Shown: positions 8,959 to 19,659, counted from the stretch's first letter. The stretch: DNA of 47,009 nt from Pseudomonas aylmerensis (GCF_001702265.1 NZ_MAUE01000035.1:1-47009), one strand, 5' to 3'. The notes: generated by a model not told the origin, from the letters alone. Numbers and translations are program-made.

Positions 8959-9666
8959 ATGACCGAGTTGGCGCGTTTGAAGTTTTATGCCACTCAACCC
9001 CACTCTTGCAGCTATCTGCCCGACGAGCAGGCCACCACGCTGTTCCTCGATCCCAGCCAGCCAATGGACGTGCATGTGTATGCCGATCTCTCGGAAATGG
9101 GCTTTCGGCGCAGCGGCGACCACCTGTACCGGCCCCATTGCCAGAACTGCAATGCCTGCGTCCCGGCGCGCATCCCTGTGGCGCAGTTTGTACCGGACCG
9201 CAACCAGAAACGCATCCTCAAGCGCAACGCCGACCTGACGGTGACCTCGGCCAAGCCGAGGTTCAGCGAAGAATATTTCGACCTTTACCAGCGCTACATC
9301 GAGCAACGCCATGCTGACGGCGACATGTTCCCGCCCAGCCGCGATCAGTTTTCCACCTTTCTGGTGCGTGAGCTGCCGTTCTCGCGATTCTACGAGTTTC
9401 GCCTCGACGGTCGCCTGGTGGCCGTCGCCGTGACCGATTTGCTGCCTAACGGCCTGTCGGCGGTCTACACCTTCTACGAACCAGCCGAAGAACGCCGCAG
9501 CCTGGGGCGTTTCGCGATCCTCTGGCAAATTGGCGAAGCCATGCGCCTGGAACTCGAGGCGGTGTACCTCGGATACTGGATCAAGAACTGCAAAAAGATG
9601 AACTACAAGACCCAATATCGGCCTATTGAACTGCTGATTAATCAAAGATGGGTCACGCTTAACTAG
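8959..9666 (+). CDS. bpt: Aspartate/glutamate leucyltransferase (Bpt/ATE family)
   Basis: A 235-residue enzyme of the arginyl-tRNA--protein transferase superfamily. Bacterial Bpt attaches Leu from Leu-tRNA to proteins with N-terminal Asp or Glu, so it makes secondary destabilising residues into ClpS ligands. Conserved cysteines sit at C17 (HSCSYLP) and in a CQNCNAC cluster (61-67), with [20 protein letters not shown] near the C-terminus typical of ATE proteins. The start is ATG 8959, with GAGGG six bases upstream. An in-frame TTG two codons earlier is not needed. It lies between aat and infA, reinforcing an N-degron role. Confidence 0.95.
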
Positions 9667-9672
9667 AACCCC

Positions 9673-9702
9673 TTGGCTTAAACACCCTTTTTCGGGCACA
9701 AT
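9673..9702 (+). promoter_or_regulatory. Candidate sigma-70 promoter for infA
   Basis: TTGGCT (9673-9678) and CACAAT (9697-9702) are spaced by 18 bases and sit about 65 bases upstream of the infA start, directly after the bpt stop. Each box matches the consensus at four positions of six. Plausible but unproven. Confidence 0.4.
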
Positions 9703-9766
9703 GCACGCCGCTTTTGCCTGGCGCAGTTGCACCGGGCCATTCACTGGATACCGAGGGCTTTACTGC

Positions 9767-9985
9767 ATGTCGAAAGAAGACAGCTTCGAAATGGAAGGCA
9801 CTGTCGTCGACACCCTGCCCAACACCATGTTTCGTGTGGAGTTGGAAAATGGGCACGTCGTAACCGCGCATATCTCCGGCAAGATGCGCAAGAACTACAT
9901 TCGTATTCTTACCGGTGACAAAGTGCGCGTCGAGCTGACGCCCTATGACTTGAGCAAAGGGCGCATCACTTACCGCGCTCGTTAA
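9767..9985 (+). CDS. infA: Translation initiation factor IF-1
   Basis: A 72-residue OB-fold protein that binds the ribosomal A site of the 30S subunit during initiation. The sequence [19 protein letters not shown] and the tail [12 protein letters not shown] are characteristic of IF-1. The reading frame stays open upstream to 9701, but only ATG 9767 gives the invariant N-terminus and normal length. A Rho-independent terminator follows 15 bases after the stop, so it appears monocistronic or the end of an aat-bpt-infA unit. Confidence 0.98.
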
Positions 9986-9997
9986 GCAAGTCAATAC

Positions 9998-10026
9998 AAA
10001 ACGCCCGGTTATGCCGGGCGTTTTTG
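9998..10026 (+). terminator. Rho-independent terminator of infA
   Basis: The stem CGCCCGG / CCGGGCG around a TTATG loop is followed by TTTTTG. It begins about 15 bases after the infA stop and directly precedes the REPIN array. Confidence 0.9.
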
Positions 10027-10060
10027 TGTGCGCGCTATTTATCCAGGGCTGCAGGACTCA

Positions 10061-10960
10061 TGTGGGAGCGGGCTTGCCCGCGAAGGCGATCCGTCAGTTG
10101 GCGCATTCGGCGACTGACCCACCGCTTTCGCAGGCAAGCCAGCTCCCATATTTGATCTGTGTACACCCGGGATCTCAGGCACCACCCCAACCTCCTGTGG
10201 GAGCGGGCTTGCTCGCGAAGGCGATCCGTCAGTTGATGCATTCGCTGGCTGACCCACCGCTTTCGCAGGCAAGCCAGCTCCCACATTTGACTTGCATACA
10301 CCCGGGGTCTCAGGCCATACCCCAATTCCCTGTGGGAGCGGGCTTGCTCGCGAAGGCGGTGTGTCAGTTAATGCTTTCGGCGACTGATCCACCGCTTTCG
10401 CAGGCAAGCCAGCTCCCACATTTGATCTGTGTACACCCGGGGTCTCAGGCCCCACCCCAATCCCCTGTGGGAGCGGGCTCGCGAAGGCGATCCGTCAGTT
10501 GATGCATTCGGTGGCTGGCCCACCGCCTTCGCAGGCAAGCCAGCTCCCACATTTGATCTGTGTACACCCAGAGCCTAAACCTAACCCAAATCCCCTGTGG
10601 GAGCGGGCTTGCCCGCGAAGGCGATCCGTCAGTTGATGCATTCGCTGGCTGACCCACCGCTTTCGCAGGCAAGCCAGCTCCCACATTTGATCTGCGTACA
10701 CCCGGGATCTCAGGCCCCACCCCAATCCCCTGTGGGAGCGGGCTTGCTCGCGAAGGCGATCCGTCAGTTGATGCATTCGCTGGCTGATCCACCGCTTTCG
10801 CAGGCAAGCCAGCTCCCACATTTGATCTGCGTATACCCGGGGCCTAGACCTAAACCCAATCCCCTGTGGGAGCGGGCTTGCCCGCGAAGGCGATCCGTCA
10901 GTTGATGCATTCGCTGGCTGACCCACCGCTTTCGCAGGCAAGCCAGCCCCCACATTTGAT
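10061..10960. repeat. REPIN array 1: seven tandem copies, about 135-bp period
   Basis: Seven copies of a 90-bp REP doublet begin at 10061, 10196, 10331, 10466, 10596, 10731 and 10865, separated by a conserved 45-bp linker. Each doublet reads TGTGGGAGCGGGCTTGC...GCGAAGGCGATC, a spacer with GTCAG...CTGAC, then ACCGCTTTCGCAGGC...CTCCCACA, so it can fold into one long hairpin. The two arms differ consistently (GCGGG against GCTGG), giving the unit a polarity. The linker carries a GTGTACAC or GCGTACAC type palindrome. Copy four has lost five bases from its left arm. Open frames through the array are a by-product, not genes. Confidence 0.95.
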
Positions 10961-10981
10961 CTCCACCAACATCAAGACAGC

Positions 10982-11012
10982 AAAAAGGCGCCTTTCGGCG
11001 CCTTTGCTTTAT
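10982..11012. terminator. Terminator of clpA, possibly bidirectional
   Basis: GGCGCC (10987-10992) and GGCGCC (10997-11002) form a stem with a TTTC loop. AAAAA on the left side supplies the T-run for minus-strand clpA transcripts. TTTGCTTTATT on the right gives a weaker signal for plus-strand transcripts coming out of the REPIN array. Confidence 0.8.
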
Positions 11013-11024
11013 TGCAGTCAACGA

Positions 11025-13295
11025 TCAGGCCATTTCCGCCGTGGTTTCGAAGTCGAAGGTCAGCTCGCCATCCTTCAGGTCGATATGCACCACGCCGCCA
11101 TGGTCGGACAGTTCGCCGAACAGGATCTCTTCGGCCAATGGCCGCTTGATCTTGTCCTGGATCAGACGCGCCATCGGGCGAGCGCCCATTGCCGCGTCGT
11201 AACCACCTTCGGCCAGCCAGTTGCGCGCCGCGTCCGTCACGTCCAGCTGCACGCGCTTGTCTTCCAACTGCGCCTGAAGCTCGGTGAGGAACTTGTCCAC
11301 CACGCTCTTGATAACCTCATGGCTGAGGCGACCAAACTGGATAATGGTGTCCAAGCGGTTGCGGAACTCCGGCGTAAAGCTCTTCTTGATCACTTCCATG
11401 GCATCGGAAGAGTGATCCTGATGACTGAAGCCGATCGAAGCCCGCGCGGCCGTTTCAGCACCGGCGTTGGTGGTCATGATCACGATCACGTTGCGGAAAT
11501 CCGCCTTGCGCCCGTTGTTGTCGGTCAGGGTGCCGTGGTCCATCACCTGCAGCAGCAGGTTGAAGACTTCCGGGTGCGCCTTCTCGATTTCATCGAGCAG
11601 CAATACGCAATGCGGCTGCTTGGTGATCGCTTCGGTCAACAGGCCGCCCTGGTCGAACCCGACATAGCCCGGAGGCGCACCGATCAGGCGCGACACAGTG
11701 TGACGCTCCATGTATTCGGACATGTCGAAACGCACCAGCTCAATGCCCATGGCCTTGGCCAACTGCCGTGCCGCCTCGGTCTTGCCGACGCCGGTAGGAC
11801 CAGCGAACAGGAACGAACCCACAGGCTTGTCCGGCGACTTGAGGCCCGCACGCGACAACTTGATCGCGGTGGACAGCGAGTCGATGGCCGCATCCTGGCC
11901 GAACACGGTCAGCTTGAGGTCACGCTCCAGATTACGCAGCAGTTCCTTGTCGGAACTGGTGACGTGTTTTGGCGGAATCCGCGCGATCTTCGCCACGATG
12001 TCCTCGACCTGAGGTACGTCGATGCGTTTCACACGCTTCTCGACCGGCTGCAGGCGCTGATAGGCACCCGCCTCGTCGATCACGTCGATGGCCTTGTCCG
12101 GCATGTGCCGGTCATTGATGTAGCGCGACGCCAGTTCAGCGGCCGAACGCAGGGCTTCATCGGTGTACTCGATGCCATGGTGCGCTTCGAAACGCCCCTT
12201 GAGCCCGCGCAGGATGCCAATGGTGTCTTCAACCGAAGGCTCGGACACGTCGACTTTCTGGAAGCGACGCGCCAAGGCGCGGTCTTTCTCGAAAATGCCG
12301 CGGAATTCCTGGAACGTGGTCGAACCGATGCAGCGGATATCACCCGACGACAGCAGCGGCTTGAGCAGGTTCGAGGCGTCCATTACCCCACCGGATGCCG
12401 CACCGGCACCAATGATGGTGTGGATTTCATCAATGAACAGGATCGCCTGCGGACGTTTCTTCAGCTCACCGAGCAACGCCTTGAAGCGCTTCTCGAAATC
12501 GCCACGGTACTTGGTCCCGGCGAGCAAGGCGCCCAGGTCAAGGGAGTAGACGACACTGTTGGCCAGCAGGTCAGGCACCTGATTGTCGACGATACGCTTG
12601 GCCAGGCCCTCGGCAATCGCGGTTTTACCCACGCCTGCCTCACCCACCAGCAACGGGTTGTTCTTGCGACGACGCGCGAGGATCTGCGCTACACGCTCGA
12701 CCTCAAGCTCACGCCCCACCAGCGGATCGATCCGCCCCTGGCGCGCCAGCTCATTGAGGTTACTGGCATAGGCATCCAGTGGATTGCCCGAAGAAGAAGA
12801 CTCACCGCCCTCGTCGTCCTGCATATCCTGTTCACCCTCGGAATGATCGCCGTGCCCAGGCACCTTGGAGATACCGTGGGCGATGTAGTTGACGACATCA
12901 ATACGGGCAACGCTCTGCTGCTTGAGCAGGAACACTGCCTGGCTTTCCTGCTCGCTGAAAATTGCCACCAGCACGTTGGCGCCTGTGACTTCACGCTTAC
13001 CGGAGCTCTGTACGTGGAAAACAGCACGCTGCAATACCCGCTGGAAGCCCAGGGTTGGCTGGGTCTCGCGGTCCTCGTCATGCACGGGGATCAGTGGCGT
13101 GGTGGAGTCGATAAACTCCTGCAGGTCATGCTTGAGTTTGTCGAGATTGGCGCCGCACGCACGTAGAACGGTGGCGGCAGCTTCGTTATCCAAAAGTGCC
13201 AGCAGCAGGTGCTCGACGGTCATGAATTCATGACGCTTCGAACGGGCCTCCTTGAAGGCAAGATTGAGGGTGACTTCGAGCTCGCGGTTTAACAT
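11025..13295 (-). CDS. clpA: ATP-dependent Clp protease ATP-binding subunit ClpA
   Basis: A 756-residue hexameric AAA+ unfoldase that feeds substrates into ClpP. Residues 1-145 are the double Clp N-domain that docks ClpS, followed by an acidic Ser-rich linker (about 148-172). The first AAA+ domain has Walker A GEAGVGKT (218-225) and the second has GPTGVGKT (about 499-506). The ClpP-docking loop is represented by IGFSHQ. Length matches the family. It lies 29 bases downstream of clpS on the same strand. This is the usual clpS-clpA pair, so adaptor and unfoldase are probably co-transcribed. Confidence 0.98.
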   Translation of the reverse strand: MLNRELEVTLNLAFKEARSKRHEFMTVEHLLLALLDNEAAATVLRACGANLDKLKHDLQEFIDSTTPLIPVHDEDRETQPTLGFQRVLQRAVFHVQSSGKREVTGANVLVAIFSEQESQAVFLLKQQSVARIDVVNYIAHGISKVPGHGDHSEGEQDMQDDEGGESSSSGNPLDAYASNLNELARQGRIDPLVGRELEVERVAQILARRRKNNPLLVGEAGVGKTAIAEGLAKRIVDNQVPDLLANSVVYSLDLGALLAGTKYRGDFEKRFKALLGELKKRPQAILFIDEIHTIIGAGAASGGVMDASNLLKPLLSSGDIRCIGSTTFQEFRGIFEKDRALARRFQKVDVSEPSVEDTIGILRGLKGRFEAHHGIEYTDEALRSAAELASRYINDRHMPDKAIDVIDEAGAYQRLQPVEKRVKRIDVPQVEDIVAKIARIPPKHVTSSDKELLRNLERDLKLTVFGQDAAIDSLSTAIKLSRAGLKSPDKPVGSFLFAGPTGVGKTEAARQLAKAMGIELVRFDMSEYMERHTVSRLIGAPPGYVGFDQGGLLTEAITKQPHCVLLLDEIEKAHPEVFNLLLQVMDHGTLTDNNGRKADFRNVIVIMTTNAGAETAARASIGFSHQDHSSDAMEVIKKSFTPEFRNRLDTIIQFGRLSHEVIKSVVDKFLTELQAQLEDKRVQLDVTDAARNWLAEGGYDAAMGARPMARLIQDKIKRPLAEEILFGELSDHGGVVHIDLKDGELTFDFETTAEMA

Positions 13296-13324
13296 AGCTT
13301 CACCTCATACCCAAGTGGTCGGCG

Positions 13325-13693
13325 TTAACCGTCCTTCTCGATTTCACAGAGTAGCGGATGCTGGCTTTCCCTGGCGTACTGGTTGACCTGCATGGCCTTT
13401 GTCTCGGCGATGTCGCGGGTAAACACTCCACATACTGCCCGTCCTTCTGTGTGAACGGCCAGCATTACCTTGGTCGCCAACTCGCGGTTCAGGTTAAAAA
13501 ACACCTCGAGTACTTCGACCACGAAATCCATCGGTGTGTAGTCATCATTGAACAAAACCACCTTGTACATCGGCGGCGCCTGTAAAGCAGGCTTGGCCTC
13601 CTGAACAGCAATGCCTGCAGAACCGTCGTCATCGTGTTCGTGATCCGGTCGATCCTGATTGAATGTTAGTCGAATCTGGCTGATTGCATGCAT
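13325..13693 (-). CDS. clpS: ClpS adaptor protein
   Basis: A 122-residue adaptor that binds N-terminal Leu/Phe/Tyr/Trp and delivers N-degron substrates to ClpA. The conserved core YKVVLFNDDYTPMDFVVEVL, with the NDDYTPM substrate pocket, and HTEGRAVCGVFTRDIAETKA are clear. The tail QYARESQHPLLCEIEKDG is typical of pseudomonads. The first 40 residues are a flexible acidic extension needed for delivery. It is divergent from cspD across a 225-bp region and upstream of clpA, matching the common clpS-clpA/cspD arrangement. Confidence 0.98.
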   Translation of the reverse strand: MHAISQIRLTFNQDRPDHEHDDDGSAGIAVQEAKPALQAPPMYKVVLFNDDYTPMDFVVEVLEVFFNLNRELATKVMLAVHTEGRAVCGVFTRDIAETKAMQVNQYARESQHPLLCEIEKDG

Positions 13694-13871
13694 GGAAAGA
13701 AAGGTTCGTCAGTGGTTCAAATACAGTGGTGGGGGCGACCTGTCAGAATTTCAACTGCTGACCGGCCAGTCGCCTTGACTATCGGCAAAACGGTGTTACA
13801 ACCAATAGAACCCACAGTGGGTAAAAAAGGTCCGCGCAGTCAACCTTATTTATTCGGGTTAGGACGGATAA

Positions 13872-13910
13872 ACTGGATGATACTCCAGTGATGGAGTCTG
13901 GTGCAGAGGG
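13872..13910 (+). promoter_or_regulatory. cspD leader hairpin and ribosome-binding site
   Basis: ACTGGA (13872-13877) and TCCAGT (13884-13889) form a small perfect stem about 30 bases upstream of the cspD start. AGAGGG (13905-13910) is the ribosome site for ATG 13919. A near-start hairpin would suit a temperature- or growth-dependent leader, but this role is inference. Confidence 0.45.
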
Positions 13911-13918
13911 ATATGGGC

Positions 13919-14176
13919 ATGGCAAGTGGTAAGGTCAAGTGGTTCAACAATGCCAAAGGCTACGGTTTCGTCGTAGAGGACGGTAAGTCCGAGGATCTCT
14001 TTGCGCATTTTTCAGCGATCAAGATGGATGGGTACAAGACGCTGAAAGCGGGCCAACCTGTAAGTTTCGAAATCATTCAAGGACCGAAAGGGTTGCATGC
14101 CGTGGAAATCGTCGCCATGGCACCTGTAACCCCCGCGGGGTCGACCGCTCATAACGAAAAGAAGCAAACGGCCTGA
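13919..14176 (+). CDS. cspD: Cold-shock-domain protein CspD
   Basis: An 85-residue protein with one cold-shock domain. The RNP1-like motif KGYGFV and the RNP2-like LFAHFS are both present, followed by a short unstructured tail. CspD of E. coli is a stationary-phase protein that binds ssDNA and blocks replication. Assignment to CspD rather than another Csp rests on the tail and the position opposite clpS. Of the candidate starts, ATG 13919 has AGAGGG eight bases upstream and gives MASGKVKWFN, the family N-terminus. The gene is monocistronic, with a terminator after the stop. Confidence 0.93.
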   Translation: MASGKVKWFNNAKGYGFVVEDGKSEDLFAHFSAIKMDGYKTLKAGQPVSFEIIQGPKGLHAVEIVAMAPVTPAGSTAHNEKKQTA

Positions 14177-14202
14177 TCCGCCGTCGAGCGCGCAAACGCA
14201 AT

Positions 14203-14246
14203 AAAAAACCGGCCACCCCAGCAAGATTGGGACGGCCGGTTTTTTT
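14203..14246. terminator. Bidirectional terminator between cspD and icd
   Basis: CCGGCC (14209-14214) pairs with GGCCGG (14234-14239), flanked by AAAAAA on the left and TTTTTTT on the right. It therefore ends both rightward cspD and leftward icd transcripts. Confidence 0.9.
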
Positions 14247-14257
14247 ATGCCTGCGCC

Positions 14258-15514
14258 TTACATATGCGAAATCAGCGCATCACCAAAGCCCGACGACGAC
14301 ACCAACTTCGCGCCGTCCATCAGGCGCTCGAAGTCATAGGTCACGGTCTTGGCCGAAATCGCGCCATTGGTGCCCTTGATAATCAGGTCAGCCGCCTCGG
14401 TCCAGCCCATGTGGCGCAACATCATCTCCGCCGACAGGATCAATGAACCCGGATTGACCTGGTCCTTGCCCGCATACTTGGGCGCGGTGCCGTGGGTCGC
14501 CTCGAACATGGCCACGGTGTCGGACAGGTTGGCCCCCGGCGCAATGCCGATACCGCCCACCTCTGCCGCCAGCGCGTCGGACAGGTAGTCACCGTTCAGG
14601 TTGAGTGTCGCAATCACGTCATATTCGGCCGGACGCAGCAGGATCTGCTGGAGCATGGCGTCGGCAATCGCATCCTTGACCACCACATTCTTGCCGGTTT
14701 TCGGGTTCTTGAACTGCATCCATGGACCGCCATCGAGCAGGGTTGCACCGAATTCCTGCGCCGCCACTTCGTAGGCCCATTCCTTGAAGGCCCCCTCGGT
14801 GAACTTCATGATGTTGCCTTTGTGCACGATGGTCAGCGAATCGCGGTCGTTATCCACTACATATTGCAGGGCTTTACGCGCCAGGCGCTGGGTCCCCTCT
14901 TTGGAGACCGGCTTGACGCCGATGCCGCAATCCTGGTCGAAACGGATCTTGGTCACGCCCATTTCTTCCTTGAGGAACTTGATCACCTTGATCGCTTCGG
15001 GCGAGCCGGCTTTCCACTCGATCCCGGCGTAGATGTCTTCGGAGTTCTCACGGAAGATGGTCATGTCCACATCGCCTGGCTTCTTGACCGGGCTCGGCAC
15101 GCCTTCGAACCAGCGCACCGGGCGCAGGCACACATACAAATCGAGTTGTTGGCGCAGGGCCACGTTCAGCGAACGGATGCCGCCACCGACCGGGGTGGTC
15201 AGCGGGCCCTTGATGGACACCACGTAATCCTTGACCGCATCCAGGGTTTCCTGGGGCAGCCAGGTGTCCTGGTCGTAGACTTGAGTAGCTTTCTCGCCGG
15301 CGTACACCTCCATCCAGGAGATCTTGCGCTTGCCGCCGTAGGCCTTTTCAACAGCTGCGTCGACCACCTTGATCATCACCGGGCTGATGTCGACGCCAAT
15401 ACCGTCACCTTCGATATAAGGGATGATCGGTTGGTCAGGAACATTGAGAGAATGGTCTGCATTGACGGTGATTTTGTCGCCGACTGCCGGAACCTGAATC
15501 TGCTTGTATCCCAT
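14258..15514 (-). CDS. icd: NADP-dependent isocitrate dehydrogenase, dimeric type
   Basis: A 418-residue TCA enzyme converting isocitrate to 2-oxoglutarate with NADPH production. The substrate-loop motif GGGIRSLNVALRQ is intact. Its Ser115 is the residue phosphorylated by AceK in the E. coli-type enzyme (Ser113 there), so flux to the glyoxylate shunt can in principle be switched here. I place the start at 15514, where GGAG lies seven bases upstream, rather than at the in-frame ATG 15526, which has no ribosome site. It diverges from idh across a 493-bp region, so two unrelated isocitrate dehydrogenases sit back to back. Confidence 0.97.
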   Translation of the reverse strand: MGYKQIQVPAVGDKITVNADHSLNVPDQPIIPYIEGDGIGVDISPVMIKVVDAAVEKAYGGKRKISWMEVYAGEKATQVYDQDTWLPQETLDAVKDYVVSIKGPLTTPVGGGIRSLNVALRQQLDLYVCLRPVRWFEGVPSPVKKPGDVDMTIFRENSEDIYAGIEWKAGSPEAIKVIKFLKEEMGVTKIRFDQDCGIGVKPVSKEGTQRLARKALQYVVDNDRDSLTIVHKGNIMKFTEGAFKEWAYEVAAQEFGATLLDGGPWMQFKNPKTGKNVVVKDAIADAMLQQILLRPAEYDVIATLNLNGDYLSDALAAEVGGIGIAPGANLSDTVAMFEATHGTAPKYAGKDQVNPGSLILSAEMMLRHMGWTEAADLIIKGTNGAISAKTVTYDFERLMDGAKLVSSSGFGDALISHM

Positions 15515-15769
15515 GCTGAACTCCATCTATGGATTGAACATCTGGCTGCGTTCGAGCCTACTCCAGATAAATGGCGACTGAAACCTCACGCCATGCTCAT
15601 TTGCATCGAAAACAGCATAAATTGTCGCCTACAAGCCTGAAAGCAAAGGCAAAATCGCCAATCTTGAGCACTGCATGCGACCTTGGTAGCACGTTGGGCC
15701 CTGCGACCTTTAGACCAATGGACGACACACCTTTTGTATGAAGGCTCGGCGTAAGCATAGCGACCTATG

Positions 15770-15775
15770 TATAAT
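15770..15775 (+). promoter_or_regulatory. Candidate -10 element (TATAAT) for idh
   Basis: A perfect TATAAT lies about 233 bases upstream of the idh start within the icd-idh intergenic region. No good -35 box sits at the standard distance, so it may depend on an activator or be fortuitous. Confidence 0.3.
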
Positions 15776-16007
15776 GCCGCCGCTGACCAAAGAGTCACGA
15801 CGGCGGACCGCTCTAGAACACAGCCTTCCGCTACAAAGCAGGACTAATACAATAGTCCACCCGCTTGACGCTCGACTGATGCAAACCAACATCACCGCGA
15901 AGAAACCTCGACATTTCGCTCATGGATGACTTTGAACGAACGCGCTCCACCCGGCGCATCTCGAGTTTCTGCGCACGCTTTCAGCAAAGAAGAGAGTTAA
16001 TCCGAAT

Positions 16008-18233
<2,226 letters not shown>

Positions 18234-18241
18234 TGCGCTGA

Positions 18242-18312
18242 TGTGACGATGCTTGATTGATCGTCACACCACAGCAAAATCCGGAACCCGAAAGGGTTCC
18301 GGATTTTTTTTG
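18242..18312 (+). terminator. Double hairpin terminator of idh
   Basis: First a perfect 9-bp stem, TGTGACGAT / ATCGTCACA (18242-18268). Then a longer stem, AATCCGGAACC / GGGTTCCGGATT, closed by a short CGAAA-type loop, ends in a run of eight T residues (about 18278-18312). The second is a textbook terminator. The first may protect the 3' end. Confidence 0.9.
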
Positions 18313-18395
18313 CGCTTTTTTCCGTAAGTGGGCGCAGGACTTGCTTTGTGTTTTTGCTCAAGCCATTCCAGAAAACAACAAATAAGGAAGTTTTT

Positions 18396-19613
18396 ATGCA
18401 AAGAGCTCACTTCCAGGCGCTGGCCTGGGCCTCGGCAATCGCCCTGCTGACCGCCTGCGCGAGCCACTCGCCACCCTACCCGCATGCACAGGAACCGATT
18501 GGCGACGTGCAGACCATGTACGACGGCAAACTCAGCCCCGACGCCGCGGTCAGCACCTTTCGCAATATCGACCGCTTGTTTCCGGTGCGCACCATCAAGG
18601 CCGGCGGCCACCCTTTCCCACTGCCGCACAGCAGCCGGGCGTTGGGACCGGTTGCATTCGATTACGAAGGCAAACGCTATAGCCTCGATGACTACGTCAC
18701 CCTCAACCGGGTAACAGGCCTGCTGGTGATCAAGGACGGCCAAGTCGTTACTGAACGCTACGAAAAAGGCAACACCGCCGAAACCCGCTGGATGTCGATG
18801 TCGGTGGCCAAGTCGATTACATCGACCCTCGTCGGCGCGGCCTTGCAGGACGGCTCGATCAAGAGCCTGGATGACAAAGTGACCGAGTATTTGCCTGCAC
18901 TCGCCGGCAGCGGCTACGACCAGGCCACCGTGCGCCAGGTGCTGGCGATGCGTTCGGGAGTCAAATGGAGTGAGAAATACGCCGACCCGACGTCGGATCG
19001 ACGCATGATGCTCAAGCTGCAGACCGAACAAGTGCCCGGCTCCGCCCTCAAGTTCATGGCGAGCCTGCCCAGCGCCGCGCCGCCTGGCACCCGCACCAAC
19101 TACAGCACCGGCGAGACACAAGTGCTGGGCCAACTGGTCAGCGCCGCCGTGGGCAAGCCCCTGGCGAACTACCTCAGCGAGAAAATCTGGGCGCCGTATG
19201 GCATGCAGACCGATGCGAACTGGTGGCTCGACGGCCCGAACGGCAACGAAGTGGGCGGCAGCGGCATCAGCGCAACATTGGAAGATTACGGGCGCTTCGG
19301 ACAGTTCGTACTCAGTGGCGGTAAAGCCGGCGACAAGCAAGTGCTACCCAAAGGCTGGATGAGCTTTGCCAGCGCCACCACCGGCACCGATGCCGCCTAC
19401 GGCGACTTTGCCTCCATGTGGTGGCCGGCCTGGACTGCCGCGTCCAAAGCCGACAAAGCCTTCACGGCTGCCGGCATTTTCGGCCAGTTCATCTACATAA
19501 ACCCTACGCAAAACGTGGTGATCGTCGTGTGGCAAGCGCAGACCAAAGCCACCGGCGGTGAAGTCATTGACGACATGGTCGCCTTCGACGCCATCACCAA
19601 GGCCGCCCGGTAA
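18396..19613 (+). CDS. Class C beta-lactamase-related serine hydrolase lipoprotein
   Basis: A 405-residue predicted lipoprotein of the beta-lactamase/esterase/NylB-like family. The N-terminus is a type II signal peptide with lipobox LLTAC, lipidated Cys21. The catalytic SxxK motif is SVAK (Ser136, Lys139), and the probable Tyr of the second motif is in NYSTGE (Tyr236). A GGSGISATLEDYGRFGQFVLSGG segment is typical of the family. ATG 18396 has AAGGAAG upstream; the frame is open further up but without a better start. The true substrate is unknown: it may be a peptidase, esterase or amidase in the periplasm. It stands alone between the idh terminator and the Nudix gene. Confidence 0.87.
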   Translation: MQRAHFQALAWASAIALLTACASHSPPYPHAQEPIGDVQTMYDGKLSPDAAVSTFRNIDRLFPVRTIKAGGHPFPLPHSSRALGPVAFDYEGKRYSLDDYVTLNRVTGLLVIKDGQVVTERYEKGNTAETRWMSMSVAKSITSTLVGAALQDGSIKSLDDKVTEYLPALAGSGYDQATVRQVLAMRSGVKWSEKYADPTSDRRMMLKLQTEQVPGSALKFMASLPSAAPPGTRTNYSTGETQVLGQLVSAAVGKPLANYLSEKIWAPYGMQTDANWWLDGPNGNEVGGSGISATLEDYGRFGQFVLSGGKAGDKQVLPKGWMSFASATTGTDAAYGDFASMWWPAWTAASKADKAFTAAGIFGQFIYINPTQNVVIVVWQAQTKATGGEVIDDMVAFDAITKAAR

Positions 19614-19628
19614 CCGAGCGCAACACCC

Positions 19629-19659
19629 GGCAGGCGCCCCTGTATGATGGGCGCCTGCC
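19629..19659. other. Perfect 11-bp hairpin upstream of the Nudix gene
   Basis: GGCAGGCGCCC and GGGCGCCTGCC flank a 9-base loop containing TATGAT. The stem is strong, but no T-run follows. The loop could carry a -10 element for the Nudix gene, or the hairpin could end the upstream transcript without a T-tract. Confidence 0.6.

Noticed and set aside
10061..10960. Regular repeat-spacer pattern suggesting a CRISPR array
   Set aside because: The spacers (linkers) are nearly identical to one another, the repeats are 90-bp hairpins of the REP family, and no cas gene is present.
9986..11024. A tRNA-Ser gene expected between infA and clpA from memory of P. aeruginosa
   Set aside because: The interval holds only the infA terminator, REPIN array and clpA terminator; no cloverleaf or tRNA consensus boxes were seen.
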